20,901 bases of DNA, taken from positions 1-20,901 of the forward strand of contig JANOWN010000036.1 of assembly GCA_031417915.1 (NCBI GenBank), in the 5' to 3' direction. Position numbers and translations under genes: made by a program. This document shows positions 1-6,935 of this stretch, piece by piece. This stretch comes from Methylotenera_A sp031417915. GTDB lineage: Bacteria; Pseudomonadota; Gammaproteobacteria; Burkholderiales; Methylophilaceae. Under the pieces are notes generated by a model. It ran no database searches, was not told the origin of the DNA, and was given only the letters and a program-made list of their open reading frames with translations. Positions within the stretch are counted from its first letter, which is position 1; each line of letters begins with the position of its first letter.

Positions 1-36
1 CGTTTGTCGTGGGTTCGATCCCCGCACGCCCTACCA
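1..36 (+). tRNA. 3' part of a tRNA, probably tRNA-Lys (cut by window start)
   Basis: This is the variable loop, T arm and acceptor 3' strand of a tRNA, ending in an encoded CCA at 34-36. The T loop reads GGTTCGATCCC and the acceptor strand ACGCCCT is identical to that of the complete tRNA-Lys at 101-176; the variable region TTTGTCG also matches. The anticodon lies before the window, so the identity is inferred from likeness. A second Lys isoacceptor next to the CTT one would be natural. Confidence 0.8.
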
Positions 37-42
37 AATATT

Positions 43-74
43 AAGCCTAGTCAGAAATGACTAGGCTTTTTTGT
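43..74 (+). terminator. Intrinsic terminator after the first tRNA
   Basis: A perfect 11-bp hairpin, AAGCCTAGTCA (43-53) with loop GAAA and TGACTAGGCTT (58-68), runs straight into a T-tract (67-72). It begins seven bases after the CCA end of the partial tRNA, the classic place for Rho-independent termination of a tRNA transcript. Confidence 0.85.
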
Positions 75-75
75 T

Positions 76-81
76 TATAAT
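76..81 (+). promoter_or_regulatory. -10 box (TATAAT) of the tRNA-Lys promoter
   Basis: A consensus TATAAT lies 20 bases before the tRNA-Lys 5' end, which would give a transcription start near 88 and a short leader. The position of a -35 box overlaps the preceding terminator hairpin and matches TTGACA poorly, so the assignment rests mainly on the -10 box. Confidence 0.45.
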
Positions 82-100
82 GCTTACAGTTGCAACTGAT

Positions 101-176
101 GGGGTGTTAGCTCAGCTGGTAGAGCAGTGGACTCTTAATCCATTTGTCGCGAGTTCGATCCTCGCACGCCCTACCA
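101..176 (+). tRNA. tRNA-Lys (anticodon CTT)
   Basis: This is a complete 76-base tRNA with encoded CCA. The acceptor stem is GGGGTGT / ACGCCCT, with a G-T wobble at the first pair. The D arm starts GCTCAGCTGGTAGAGC. The anticodon stem GTGGA / TCCAT encloses loop CTCTTAA, giving anticodon CTT for Lys AAG. The T arm has GTTCGATCC. It lies between two plus-strand elements: the terminator at 43-74 and repeat copy 1 at 218-246, whose hairpin and following T-tract may end its transcript. Confidence 0.95.
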
Positions 177-217
177 AGATTGCTTATTGATGTGAAATGT
201 TACTAAATAAAGATGCT

Positions 218-246
218 CTGAGAGCCAATATCCATGCGGGCTGCAG
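218..246 (+). repeat. Dispersed hairpin repeat, copy 1 (intergenic)
   Basis: The exact 15-base core CCAATATCCATGCGG is at 225-239. It sits in a hairpin: CTG (218-220) pairs with CAG (244-246) and AGCC (223-226) with GGCT (239-242), with a small internal loop between the two stems. A run of six T follows at 253-258, so on the plus strand the element could act as a terminator for tRNA-Lys. The same core occurs at 7991, 13634 and 15297. Confidence 0.8.
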
Positions 247-263
247 GATATATTTTTTATATT

Positions 264-340
264 TGGTGCGCCCAAAGAGATTCGAACTCCTGACCCCTTG
301 GTTCGTAGCCAAGTACTCTATCCAGCTGAGCTATGGGCGC
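264..340 (-). tRNA. tRNA-Arg (anticodon ACG)
   Basis: This is a complete 77-base tRNA on the minus strand with encoded CCA (TGG at 264-266 on the plus strand). The acceptor stem is GCGCCCA / TGGGCGC. The anticodon stem CTTGG / CCAAG encloses loop CTACGAA, giving anticodon ACG; A34 would be deaminated to inosine to read CGU, CGC and CGA. The T arm contains GTTCGAATC. It lies downstream of tRNA-Ser on the same strand, with its own likely -10 box at 456-461. Confidence 0.95.
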
Positions 341-455
341 ATTTTGATTGCTGCAATTAAACGTATGCGGTGTTACTTTCGCTGGCCGTACTTAAATGTA
401 CTGTCTGCGCTTAACTGCCTTACCTATGCTTAATTTCAACAATCAAGCAAACCGC

Positions 456-461
456 ATTATA
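456..461 (-). promoter_or_regulatory. -10 box (TATAAT) upstream of tRNA-Arg
   Basis: The minus strand reads TATAAT here, in the gap between tRNA-Ser and tRNA-Arg. A TTAAGA sequence about 16 bases upstream is a weak -35 match. The predicted start near 449 would leave a leader of about 110 bases before the tRNA-Arg 5' end, long but trimmable by RNase P. Confidence 0.4.
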
Positions 462-493
462 CGCGATACAACGTGTTTCTTAAAGTTAAAAAT

Positions 494-587
494 TGGCGGA
501 GAGCGAGGGATTCGAACCCTCGATACAGATTTAAGCCCGTATGCTTCCTTAGCAGGGAAGTGCCTTCGACCACTCGGCCAGCTCTCC
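494..587 (-). tRNA. tRNA-Ser (anticodon GCT)
   Basis: This is a 94-base class II tRNA on the minus strand with encoded CCA. The acceptor stem is GGAGAGC / GCTCTCC with G as discriminator. The anticodon stem CTTCC / GGAAG encloses loop CTGCTAA, giving GCT, which reads AGC and AGU. The long variable arm typical of serine tRNAs follows, and the T arm contains GTTCGAATCC. It lies downstream of lysC on the same strand. Confidence 0.95.
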
Positions 588-665
588 GTTGTATTCAAAT
601 TACGCTTTATTGCAAGGGCGCGATATTACTTGAAACTACCCTATAAATCAATTAGAAACTACCTA

Positions 666-684
666 GGCTTTAGATAATAAAGCC
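666..684 (-). terminator. Hairpin between lysC and tRNA-Ser, possible weak terminator
   Basis: On the minus strand GGCTTTA (684-678) pairs with TAAAGCC (672-666) around a five-base loop, 10 bases after the lysC stop. No proper T-run follows (TAGGTAG). It could be a weak or Rho-assisted terminator, a 3'-end stabiliser, or a processing site if lysC and tRNA-Ser share a transcript. Confidence 0.4.
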
Positions 685-694
685 GCTATTAAAG

Positions 695-1930
695 TTAATT
701 GCCTTCCAATTCAAATGCTTTGTGTAGCACGCGCACTGCAAGTTCCATATATTTTTCTTCAACTACTACAGCGATTTTAATTTCGCTGGTGGATATCATT
801 TGTATGTTGATGCCTTCCTCGGCCAGGGTGCGAAACATTTGGCTGGCGATGCCGACGTGTGAGCGCATGCCAACGCCTACTACGGCCACTTTGGCGACTT
901 TGTCGTCGCCGACGATTTCGCGCGCTTTAATAAAGCCTTGTACTTTGTCGCGCAAAATGCCGAGCGCTTTATTCATTTCGTTTTTATGCACGGTAAACGA
1001 AAAATCCGTCAAGCCGTCCGCGCCCGTGTTTTGAATAATCATGTCCACGTCGATATTGGCATCGGCGATTGGTCCTAAAATTTTGTAGGCGGTGCCTGGT
1101 GTATCGGGTACTCCCAGCACAGTGATTTTGGCCTCATCACGGTTAAACGCAATGCCTGAAATAATGGGTTCTTCCATATCGTTGTCCTTATTTGCTTCTT
1201 CAAACGTTATCAATGTTCCGTCGCCTTCATCTTCAAAGCTTGAGAGCACGCGTAGCTTAACTTTATATTTGCCCGCAAATTCTACCGAGCGTATTTGCAA
1301 TACCTTGCTGCCTTGGCTGGCGAGCTCTAGCATTTCTTCGAAGGTGATTTTTTCTAAACGACGTGCTTCTGGCACTACGCGCGGGTCGGTCGTGTAAACG
1401 CCGTCCACATCGGTATAAATTTGGCATTCTTCTGCCTTAAGCGCGGCGGCAAGCGCTACGCCAGTGGTGTCAGAGCCGCCACGGCCAAGCGTAGTAATGT
1501 TGCCAAATTCATCCGCACCCTGAAAGCCCGCCACCACAACCACATAGCCGTCGTTCAAATCTTGTTTAATATTGTGGTCGTCAATATCTAAAATACGCGC
1601 TTTGGTAAATGCGCTATCGGTTAAAATTTTCACCTGAGCACCCGTGTAACTTTTGGCTTTAATGCCAAGCTCCATCAAGGCCAACGATGTCATCGCGCAC
1701 GTGACTTGCTCGCCAGTAGAAACCATCACGTCTAATTCACGTGGATCAGGCTCTGGCATAATTTCTTTAGCTAGCGCGATGAGCTTATTCGTCTCACCCG
1801 ACATGGCGGAAACTACTACTACGATTTGATGTCCCATCGCCTTGTAACGCGCCACACGTCTAGCGACATTGCGAATGCGCTCAGGATTCGCTACTGAAGT
1901 TCCGCCGTATTTTTGTACAATTAATGCCAT
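695..1930 (-). CDS. lysC: Aspartate kinase (aspartokinase)
   Basis: It phosphorylates L-aspartate with ATP, the first committed step toward lysine, threonine, methionine and diaminopimelate, in the cytoplasm. The 411-residue length fits the stand-alone alpha form. The N-terminal kinase domain shows KYGGTS (7-12), the nucleotide-site GRGGSDTT (149-156) and YTDVDGVYTTDPR (172-184). Two ACT domains follow at about 265-330 and 345-405, the usual site of feedback binding by lysine and/or threonine. Many family members also have an internal start that makes a separate beta subunit; this was not resolved here. The ATG is well supported by MALIVQKYGG, although no strong Shine-Dalgarno precedes it. 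It lies 30 bases after alaS and is probably cotranscribed with it. Confidence 0.96.
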   Translation of the reverse strand: MALIVQKYGGTSVANPERIRNVARRVARYKAMGHQIVVVVSAMSGETNKLIALAKEIMPEPDPRELDVMVSTGEQVTCAMTSLALMELGIKAKSYTGAQVKILTDSAFTKARILDIDDHNIKQDLNDGYVVVVAGFQGADEFGNITTLGRGGSDTTGVALAAALKAEECQIYTDVDGVYTTDPRVVPEARRLEKITFEEMLELASQGSKVLQIRSVEFAGKYKVKLRVLSSFEDEGDGTLITFEEANKDNDMEEPIISGIAFNRDEAKITVLGVPDTPGTAYKILGPIADANIDVDMIIQNTGADGLTDFSFTVHKNEMNKALGILRDKVQGFIKAREIVGDDKVAKVAVVGVGMRSHVGIASQMFRTLAEEGINIQMISTSEIKIAVVVEEKYMELAVRVLHKAFELEGN

Positions 1931-1960
1931 AATTCGTTAGTTTTTAGTTTGTTTTCAAAG

Positions 1961-4723
1961 TTAAAGTTTACTACTTACCCAGTCTTTTACACTATCAAGT
2001 GCTTTTGGCAATTGACTTGCATCTGTGCCGCCTGCCATTGCTATATCTGGCTTGCCGCCGCCTTTGCCACCTACTTGACTGGCCACATGGTTGACCAAGT
2101 CACCCGCTTTTAGTTTACTAATTAAATCTTGCGTCACACCGGCGACCAAACTCACTTTGCCATCATTCACGCTCGCAAGCACAATTGCAGCAGTTTTAAG
2201 CTTATCTTTTAGTTTATCCATGGTTTCACGCAAGGCGTTAGCATCTGCGCCATCTAGCATTACAGCAAGCACTTTTACACCGTTAATTTCAATGGCTTGG
2301 CTGGTTAAATCATCGCCCTGGCTACTAGCGAGTTTGGATTTTAAACGTGCGAGTTCTTTTTCTAGTGATTTTGCGTGGTCGCTTAATTGTGCGACTTTGT
2401 TGGTGATTTCACTGCTTGGTGCTTTTAAATCACTTGCCAATTGGTTGATTAAGGTTTGCTGTGCGTTAATTAGTTTTAGCGCGCCATTACCTGTAGTAGC
2501 TTCCACGCGGCGCACGCCAGCTGCTACACCACTTTCAGCATAAATTTTAAATAGGCCGATGTCGCCTGTACGGCTCACATGCGTGCCGCCACACAATTCA
2601 GTGGTGCTGCCAATATCTAATACGCGCACAATTTCGCCGTATTTTTCACCAAATAACATCATCGCGCCCGTTTTTTTGGCGGCTTCAATATCCATCAAGC
2701 GCGCTTGGGTGGCGGCATTGGTGAGGATTTCCGCGTTCACAATCGCTTCTACTTTTGTAATTTCATCATCCGTCATCGGAGCATTATGCACAAAGTCAAA
2801 ACGGGTTTTTTCGGTATCGACTAAGCTGCCTTTTTGTTGCACATGTGTTCCCAATACTTCGCGTAATGCTTTATGCATTAAGTGCGTGGCAGAGTGGTTA
2901 CGCATGCTCGCCGCGCGCGAAGCCATATCTACATTGGCTTTTACGGCATCGCCAACGTTTAATATACCAGTTTTTAAAACACCATGATGCCCAAACACTG
3001 CCGCTTGAATTTTTTGCGTGTCTTCCACCGCAAATATGCCGTTTTCACTTTTTAGTACGCCGTTGTCACCAATCTGGCCGCCCGATTCCGCGTAAAATGG
3101 TGTGGAATCCAAAACGACAACGCCTTGGTCACCTTCATTCAGACTTGTAACAGGCGTGCTGTCTTTGTACAACGCGAGCACTTTTGCGGTGGTTTCTAAT
3201 GTGTCGTAACCTTTGAAATCAGTGCCAGCACCATTGTACTCAAGGTTGGTGGCCATTTTGAATTTGCCTGCTGCGCGCGAACGTGATCTGTCAGCTTCTA
3301 ATTCGATTTTAAACTGCTGCTCATCAACACCTATTCCATGTTCACGACAAATATCCGCTGTGAGGTCGAAAGGAAAGCCATATGTGGCGTGAAGTTCGAA
3401 AGCGACGCTACCAGATAGAAGGTGATTCGGATTTACTACACCTGGCTTTAGTTCGAACTCTGGGGACACGATAAAGCCTATTTCAATCTCAATCTCATCA
3501 AGAGCTTTTGCCATTCCGTTTTCAATAGTTTCAAAAAAGCGTTCTTCTTCTAGCTTGAGTGTGTTGGTAATGCGTCTTTGCTCGGTTTTGAGCTCTGGGT
3601 AAGCACCCCCCATTTCGCGTACTAAATCCTCGACCATGTTATGAAAGAAGGCTTTGCGCACACCCAACTTGTAGCCATGGCGAATAGCGCGGCGGATAAT
3701 GCGGCGCAGCACGTAGCCACGGCCTTCGTTGCCCGGGATGACGCCATCAGCGATTAAGAATGAGCAAGCACGGATGTGGTCAGCTAATACTCTGAGTGAG
3801 GGGCTCTTTAGAGCTTCGGGATGCTCGTTTTTTAATTCATCTAGAGTTTCAACAAGATAGTTTAGGTTTGATGGAACTACATACACCTCGCGAGCAGCAG
3901 CAGCGATAAGCGTTTGGAATAAATCAATTTCGTAATTGGCATGTACGTGTTGCAATACGGCAGAGATACGCTCTAGCCCCATGCCCGTATCCACGCTGGG
4001 TTTGGGCAGTTTGTGCATCACACCCGCTTCGTCGCGGTTAAATTGCATAAACACGTTGTTACAGATTTCAATGTAACGGTCGCCATCTTCATTTGGGCTG
4101 CCTGGAGGGCCGCCCGGAATATGGTCGCCATGGTCGTAGAAAATCTCCGTGCATGGGCCGCAAGGACCGGTATCGCCCATCATCCAAAAGTTGTCGGATG
4201 CGTAGCGCGCGCCTTTGTTATCGCCGATGCGGATAATGCGCTCGGCAGGCACGCCTATTTTTTTATTCCAAATGTCGTAAGCTTCGTCATCGTCAGCATA
4301 TACCGTCACAGTGAGTTTGTCTTTTGGCAGCTTGAATACGTCGGTGAGCAGCTCCCACGCGTAGCTAATCGCATCTTCTTTAAAGTAATCACCAAAACTG
4401 AAGTTGCCCAGCATTTCAAAAAATGTGTGGTGGCGTGCGGTGTAGCCAACGTTTTCCAAATCGTTATGCTTGCCACCAGCCCGCACGCACTTTTGGCTAG
4501 ATGCGGCGCGGGTGTAAGGGCGTTTATCAAAGCCTAAAAACACATCTTTAAATTGGTTCATGCCCGCGTTAGTAAAGAGCAGCGTGGGGTCGCCATGCGG
4601 TACAAGCGAAGAAGACGCAACCACAGCGTGACCTTTGGATGCAAAATAATCGAGAAACGCTTGGCGGATTTCGTTACTGCTGGGCGCTTTACCAGGAATA
4701 GGGTTACTTAATTTAATTGTCAT
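1961..4723 (-). CDS. alaS: Alanyl-tRNA synthetase
   Basis: It charges tRNA-Ala and hydrolyses mischarged Ser- and Gly-tRNA-Ala. The 920 residues are in order: class II catalytic domain with FTNAGMNQFKD (50-60) and RHHTFFEMLGNFSFGDYF (97-114); tRNA-binding domain; editing domain with HSATH (610-614) and CGGTH (711-715), supplying the metal ligands; a coiled-coil stretch near 775-800; and a C-Ala domain ending in the glycine-rich GGKGGGKPD. It is about 45 residues longer than the E. coli enzyme as I recall it. The excess seems to lie in two places, residues about 280-309 and 409-437, in and after the tRNA-recognition region. All catalytic and editing residues seen are intact, so it should be functional. 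It sits between recX and lysC on the same strand. Confidence 0.97.
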   Translation of the reverse strand: MTIKLSNPIPGKAPSSNEIRQAFLDYFASKGHAVVASSSLVPHGDPTLLFTNAGMNQFKDVFLGFDKRPYTRAASSQKCVRAGGKHNDLENVGYTARHHTFFEMLGNFSFGDYFKEDAISYAWELLTDVFKLPKDKLTVTVYADDDEAYDIWNKKIGVPAERIIRIGDNKGARYASDNFWMMGDTGPCGPCTEIFYDHGDHIPGGPPGSPNEDGDRYIEICNNVFMQFNRDEAGVMHKLPKPSVDTGMGLERISAVLQHVHANYEIDLFQTLIAAAAREVYVVPSNLNYLVETLDELKNEHPEALKSPSLRVLADHIRACSFLIADGVIPGNEGRGYVLRRIIRRAIRHGYKLGVRKAFFHNMVEDLVREMGGAYPELKTEQRRITNTLKLEEERFFETIENGMAKALDEIEIEIGFIVSPEFELKPGVVNPNHLLSGSVAFELHATYGFPFDLTADICREHGIGVDEQQFKIELEADRSRSRAAGKFKMATNLEYNGAGTDFKGYDTLETTAKVLALYKDSTPVTSLNEGDQGVVVLDSTPFYAESGGQIGDNGVLKSENGIFAVEDTQKIQAAVFGHHGVLKTGILNVGDAVKANVDMASRAASMRNHSATHLMHKALREVLGTHVQQKGSLVDTEKTRFDFVHNAPMTDDEITKVEAIVNAEILTNAATQARLMDIEAAKKTGAMMLFGEKYGEIVRVLDIGSTTELCGGTHVSRTGDIGLFKIYAESGVAAGVRRVEATTGNGALKLINAQQTLINQLASDLKAPSSEITNKVAQLSDHAKSLEKELARLKSKLASSQGDDLTSQAIEINGVKVLAVMLDGADANALRETMDKLKDKLKTAAIVLASVNDGKVSLVAGVTQDLISKLKAGDLVNHVASQVGGKGGGKPDIAMAGGTDASQLPKALDSVKDWVSSKL

Positions 4724-4750
4724 CTTCTAATTTGATATTCAATACTTTTT

Positions 4751-4800
4751 GGCTAATTTTTTAGCCCCCCACCCCTTCCCCTCTCCCGCGGGGCGAGGGG
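4751..4800. repeat. Two hairpins in the recX-alaS gap
   Basis: The 107-base gap holds two inverted repeats. GGCTAA (4751-4756) and TTAGCC (4761-4766) flank TTTT. A GC-rich stem pairs CCCCTC (4778-4783) with GAGGGG (4795-4800), extended inside by CCC/GGG after one mismatch. The C/G-rich hairpin stands out from the AT-leaning surroundings and resembles the short extragenic palindromes that many proteobacteria carry. Neither is followed by a clear T-run on the minus strand, so a simple intrinsic terminator for recX is not shown. Confidence 0.5.
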
Positions 4801-4830
4801 TCGAATGTGTTGAACCTCGTCATTTATAGT

Positions 4831-5292
4831 TTATTCGTCTGTTACTTTCTGGTTCAATACTTTTTTTATTACATCAAAGCCAAAACCGCGGCTTTGCAAA
4901 AATCTAGCTTGTCTCGCCCATTCATCGCGGCTTGCGGGGATTGCTTTAAACTTTTTTCGCCAAATTTCTTTAGCGTTATCTAATTCATTTTTCTTTACTT
5001 GTTCAATAGCCGTTTCAATTAACTCTTGCGAAACACCTTTTTCGCGCAATTCATTGGCAATCTTACTTGCTCCAAATTTATGCGAACGTGCATGTACAAT
5101 TTGTTCTGTAAAACGTGCATCAGAAAGCCAGCCACGCGTTTTAAAGTCTTCTAAAACTAAAGTAATTACTTCAAAATCCTCGTCTTCTTCAAGATAAGTT
5201 TTAAGCTTTTGGCCTAGTTCAGCGTAGGAATATTCGCGCTTGCCAAGATATTCTAGCGCACGCTGGCGCAGGTTTTTGGGCTGAAATTTAAT
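4831..5292 (-). CDS. recX: Regulatory protein RecX, probable ATT start
   Basis: RecX binds RecA filaments and inhibits recombinase and coprotease activity. Read from ATT at 5290-5292 the protein has 153 residues, the usual RecX length. The N-terminal segment LRQRALEYLGKREYSYAEL is the family hallmark, so the gene cannot begin at the first ordinary start, a TTG at 5049, which would remove about half the protein. The frame is closed by TAA at 5296-5298, and between that stop and the conserved segment the codons are ACG, ATT, AAA, TTT, CAG, CCC, AAA, AAC, CTG. Only ATT has a good Shine-Dalgarno: AAGAG at 5301-5305, eight bases upstream and overlapping the recA stop. CTG (5269-5271) is the alternative. 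It lies 11 bases after recA and is surely cotranscribed. Confidence 0.88.
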   Translation of the reverse strand: MKFQPKNLRQRALEYLGKREYSYAELGQKLKTYLEEDEDFEVITLVLEDFKTRGWLSDARFTEQIVHARSHKFGASKIANELREKGVSQELIETAIEQVKKNELDNAKEIWRKKFKAIPASRDEWARQARFLQSRGFGFDVIKKVLNQKVTDE

Positions 5293-5303
5293 CGTTTAAA
5301 CTC

Positions 5304-6332
5304 TTAATCATCTTCAGTGCGGGGCGCTGTCATGCCCTCTGATAGTTGCTTAGCATTGGCGCGAATTTTAGCTTCAATTTCTTTGGCAATTTCTGGGTGC
5401 TCACGCAAATATTCTTTGGCGTTTTCTTTGCCTTGGCCAATTTTTTCGCCATTGTAGGCGTACCAAGCACCGGCTTTTTCTACGAATTTTAAGTTTGAAC
5501 CTAGCTCGATGATTTCTCCCAAGCGCGAAATACCTTCACCATACACAATTTCAAACTCGGCTTGTCTAAATGGCGGCGCCACTTTGTTTTTGATGACTTT
5601 GACTCTTGTTTCGCTACCGATGACTTCATCACCTTTTTTAATCGCACCAGTGCGGCGAATATCCAAACGCACAGAGGCATAAAACTTAAGTGCATTACCG
5701 CCCGTGGTGGTTTCTGGGCTACCAAACATCACACCAATTTTCATGCGGATTTGGTTAATAAAAATCACCATGGTATTCGTGCGTTTGATGTTGCCCGTAA
5801 GTTTGCGCAAAGCTTGCGACATTAAGCGTGCTTGCAAACCCATGTGCGAATCACCCATTTCGCCTTCAATTTCTGCACGCGGTGTGAGTGCTGCTACCGA
5901 GTCAACGACGACAATATCCACAGAGCCTGAGCGCACCAGCATATCAACAATTTCAAGTGCTTGTTCGCCCGTATCTGGCTGAGAAATCAGCAGTTCAGGC
6001 ACGTTAACACCTAATTTGGCAGCATACTGTGGGTCTAGCGCATGTTCAGCATCAATAAATGCTGCTACACCGCCCACTTTTTGCATTTCTGCAATCACAG
6101 AAAGCGTTAAGGTTGTTTTGCCCGATGATTCAGGGCCGTAAATCTCAATCACGCGGCCGCGTGGCAATCCGCCTATGCCTAGCGCGATGTCTAGGCCTAA
6201 TGAGCCAGTAGAAACCGATTGAATATCCTCACCAATATCACTATCTCCCATGCGCATGATGGAGCCTTTGCCAAATTGCTTTTCAATTTGCGCGAGTGCT
6301 GCGGCGAGTGCTTTGCTTTTATTGTCATCCAT
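5304..6332 (-). CDS. recA: Recombinase RecA
   Basis: It is the ATP-dependent strand-exchange protein and the coprotease that triggers LexA cleavage in the SOS response. The 342 residues include the Walker A motif GPESSGKTT (66-74), the Walker B strand VDIVVVDSVAAL, and the conserved core seen throughout the family, with a short acidic tail ending TEDD. There is no intein or truncation. The ATG is preceded by AAAGG about nine bases upstream. The stop codon overlaps the ribosome binding site of recX, giving translational coupling. No canonical CTGT-N8-ACAG LexA box was found by eye in the 210-base upstream region, so SOS control here, if any, would use another operator. Confidence 0.98.
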   Translation of the reverse strand: MDDNKSKALAAALAQIEKQFGKGSIMRMGDSDIGEDIQSVSTGSLGLDIALGIGGLPRGRVIEIYGPESSGKTTLTLSVIAEMQKVGGVAAFIDAEHALDPQYAAKLGVNVPELLISQPDTGEQALEIVDMLVRSGSVDIVVVDSVAALTPRAEIEGEMGDSHMGLQARLMSQALRKLTGNIKRTNTMVIFINQIRMKIGVMFGSPETTTGGNALKFYASVRLDIRRTGAIKKGDEVIGSETRVKVIKNKVAPPFRQAEFEIVYGEGISRLGEIIELGSNLKFVEKAGAWYAYNGEKIGQGKENAKEYLREHPEIAKEIEAKIRANAKQLSEGMTAPRTEDD

Positions 6333-6542
6333 GGGTTTTTACCTTTGTTTGCGATTTTAATTTAACACGCAATTATTCCATAATTTACGCTTTAAGGTAA
6401 GCTAAACTGGCTTTGATGCACAGGTATTTATGTGTTAAAAACTGAACTAGCGTTTCAATTATTGTGTCAACGATTATCTAGTTAATGCGTTTTTCGGCTA
6501 GGGAGCGTAGATTTGTAAGTAGTCTTGTAAGAGGAGAAAATA
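6333..6542. promoter_or_regulatory. Divergent upstream region of recA and the secreted-protein gene
   Basis: This 210-base AT-rich gap must hold promoters for recA (minus) and the gene at 6543 (plus). For recA a weak pair TTACCT and AATAAT with 17-base spacing can be read on the minus strand. For the plus-strand gene the only strong signal is the ribosome binding site AAGAGGAG just before the ATG. No LexA-type palindrome was seen. Promoter positions are therefore tentative. Confidence 0.4.
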
Positions 6543-6935
6543 ATGAAGTTAATTAATTCTGCAATTTTGGCACTAGCAATTGGCGCCGCAACAGTTTCAA
6601 GCGCACAAGCGCGAGATTCATTTAGTTTGGGTATTAACGTGGGTGGTTATGGTTATGCGCCGCCGCCAGTCGTATATTACCCAGAGCCTGTTTATTATAG
6701 CGAGCCTGTGTATTATAGCGAACCTAGGTATTACAGTGCACCAGTGACTTATTACCGCCCAGTACCGCGTTATTACGGTTATGCGCCGCCAGTCGTGTCG
6801 TTTGGTTATCAAAATTATGGTGGCCATCACTATCGTGGACACGATAGGGGTCATCGCGGCTGGGATCGTGATGGAGACCGTCATGGTCGAGGTGGTTGGG
6901 ATCGTGGTGGTCGTGGTCACCGCGATCATGACTAA
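6543..6935 (+). CDS. Small secreted Tyr/Pro-rich, Gly/His/Arg-rich protein, function unknown
   Basis: The 130-residue product starts with a signal peptide (MKLINSAILALAIGAATVSS) and a likely cleavage site after AQA at residues 22-24. The mature part opens with Tyr/Pro repeats (PVYYSE units, an 18-base tandem repeat at 6684-6737), then a stretch rich in Gly, His, Arg and Asp with HDRGHRGWDRDGD-like runs. It has no Cys and no recognisable catalytic motif. Such low-complexity exported proteins are common in proteobacteria and their roles are largely unknown; metal binding by the His/Asp tail is a possibility only. The start is firm because of AAGAGGAG eight bases upstream. Its TAA overlaps the stop of pncC on the opposite strand (CTAA). 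Confidence 0.8.
   Translation: MKLINSAILALAIGAATVSSAQARDSFSLGINVGGYGYAPPPVVYYPEPVYYSEPVYYSEPRYYSAPVTYYRPVPRYYGYAPPVVSFGYQNYGGHHYRGHDRGHRGWDRDGDRHGRGGWDRGGRGHRDHD
6684..6737 (+). repeat. Three tandem 18-base coding repeats
   Basis: Units at 6684-6701, 6702-6719 and 6720-6737 encode EPVYYS, EPVYYS and EPRYYS. The first two differ by one base; the third has several changes. They form the Tyr/Pro-rich section of the secreted protein and suggest recent slippage or duplication. Confidence 0.8.

Noticed and set aside
197..677. Two small plus-strand open frames across the tRNA region
   Set aside because: They run through tRNA-Arg and tRNA-Ser in antisense and have no ribosome binding site or protein likeness; peptides such as RFELLTPW and RGIRTLDT are familiar artefacts of antisense tRNA translation.
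2685..2693. AATATCCAT in alaS as another repeat copy
   Set aside because: Only nine bases match and the 3' half of the core is absent; the codons encode a normal AlaS segment (MDIEAAKK).
2091..4537. Several long plus-strand frames opposite alaS, up to 174 codons
   Set aside because: They lie wholly antisense to a strongly conserved gene, show no recognisable domain, and are explained by its codon bias.
4592..4600. GCCATGCGG in alaS as another repeat copy
   Set aside because: Only the 3' end of the core matches, and it encodes the conserved VPHGDPT of AlaS; chance is sufficient.
4831..5049. A 72-codon gene starting at TTG 5049
   Set aside because: It is only the second half of RecX; the same frame continues upstream with the conserved RecX N-terminal segment.
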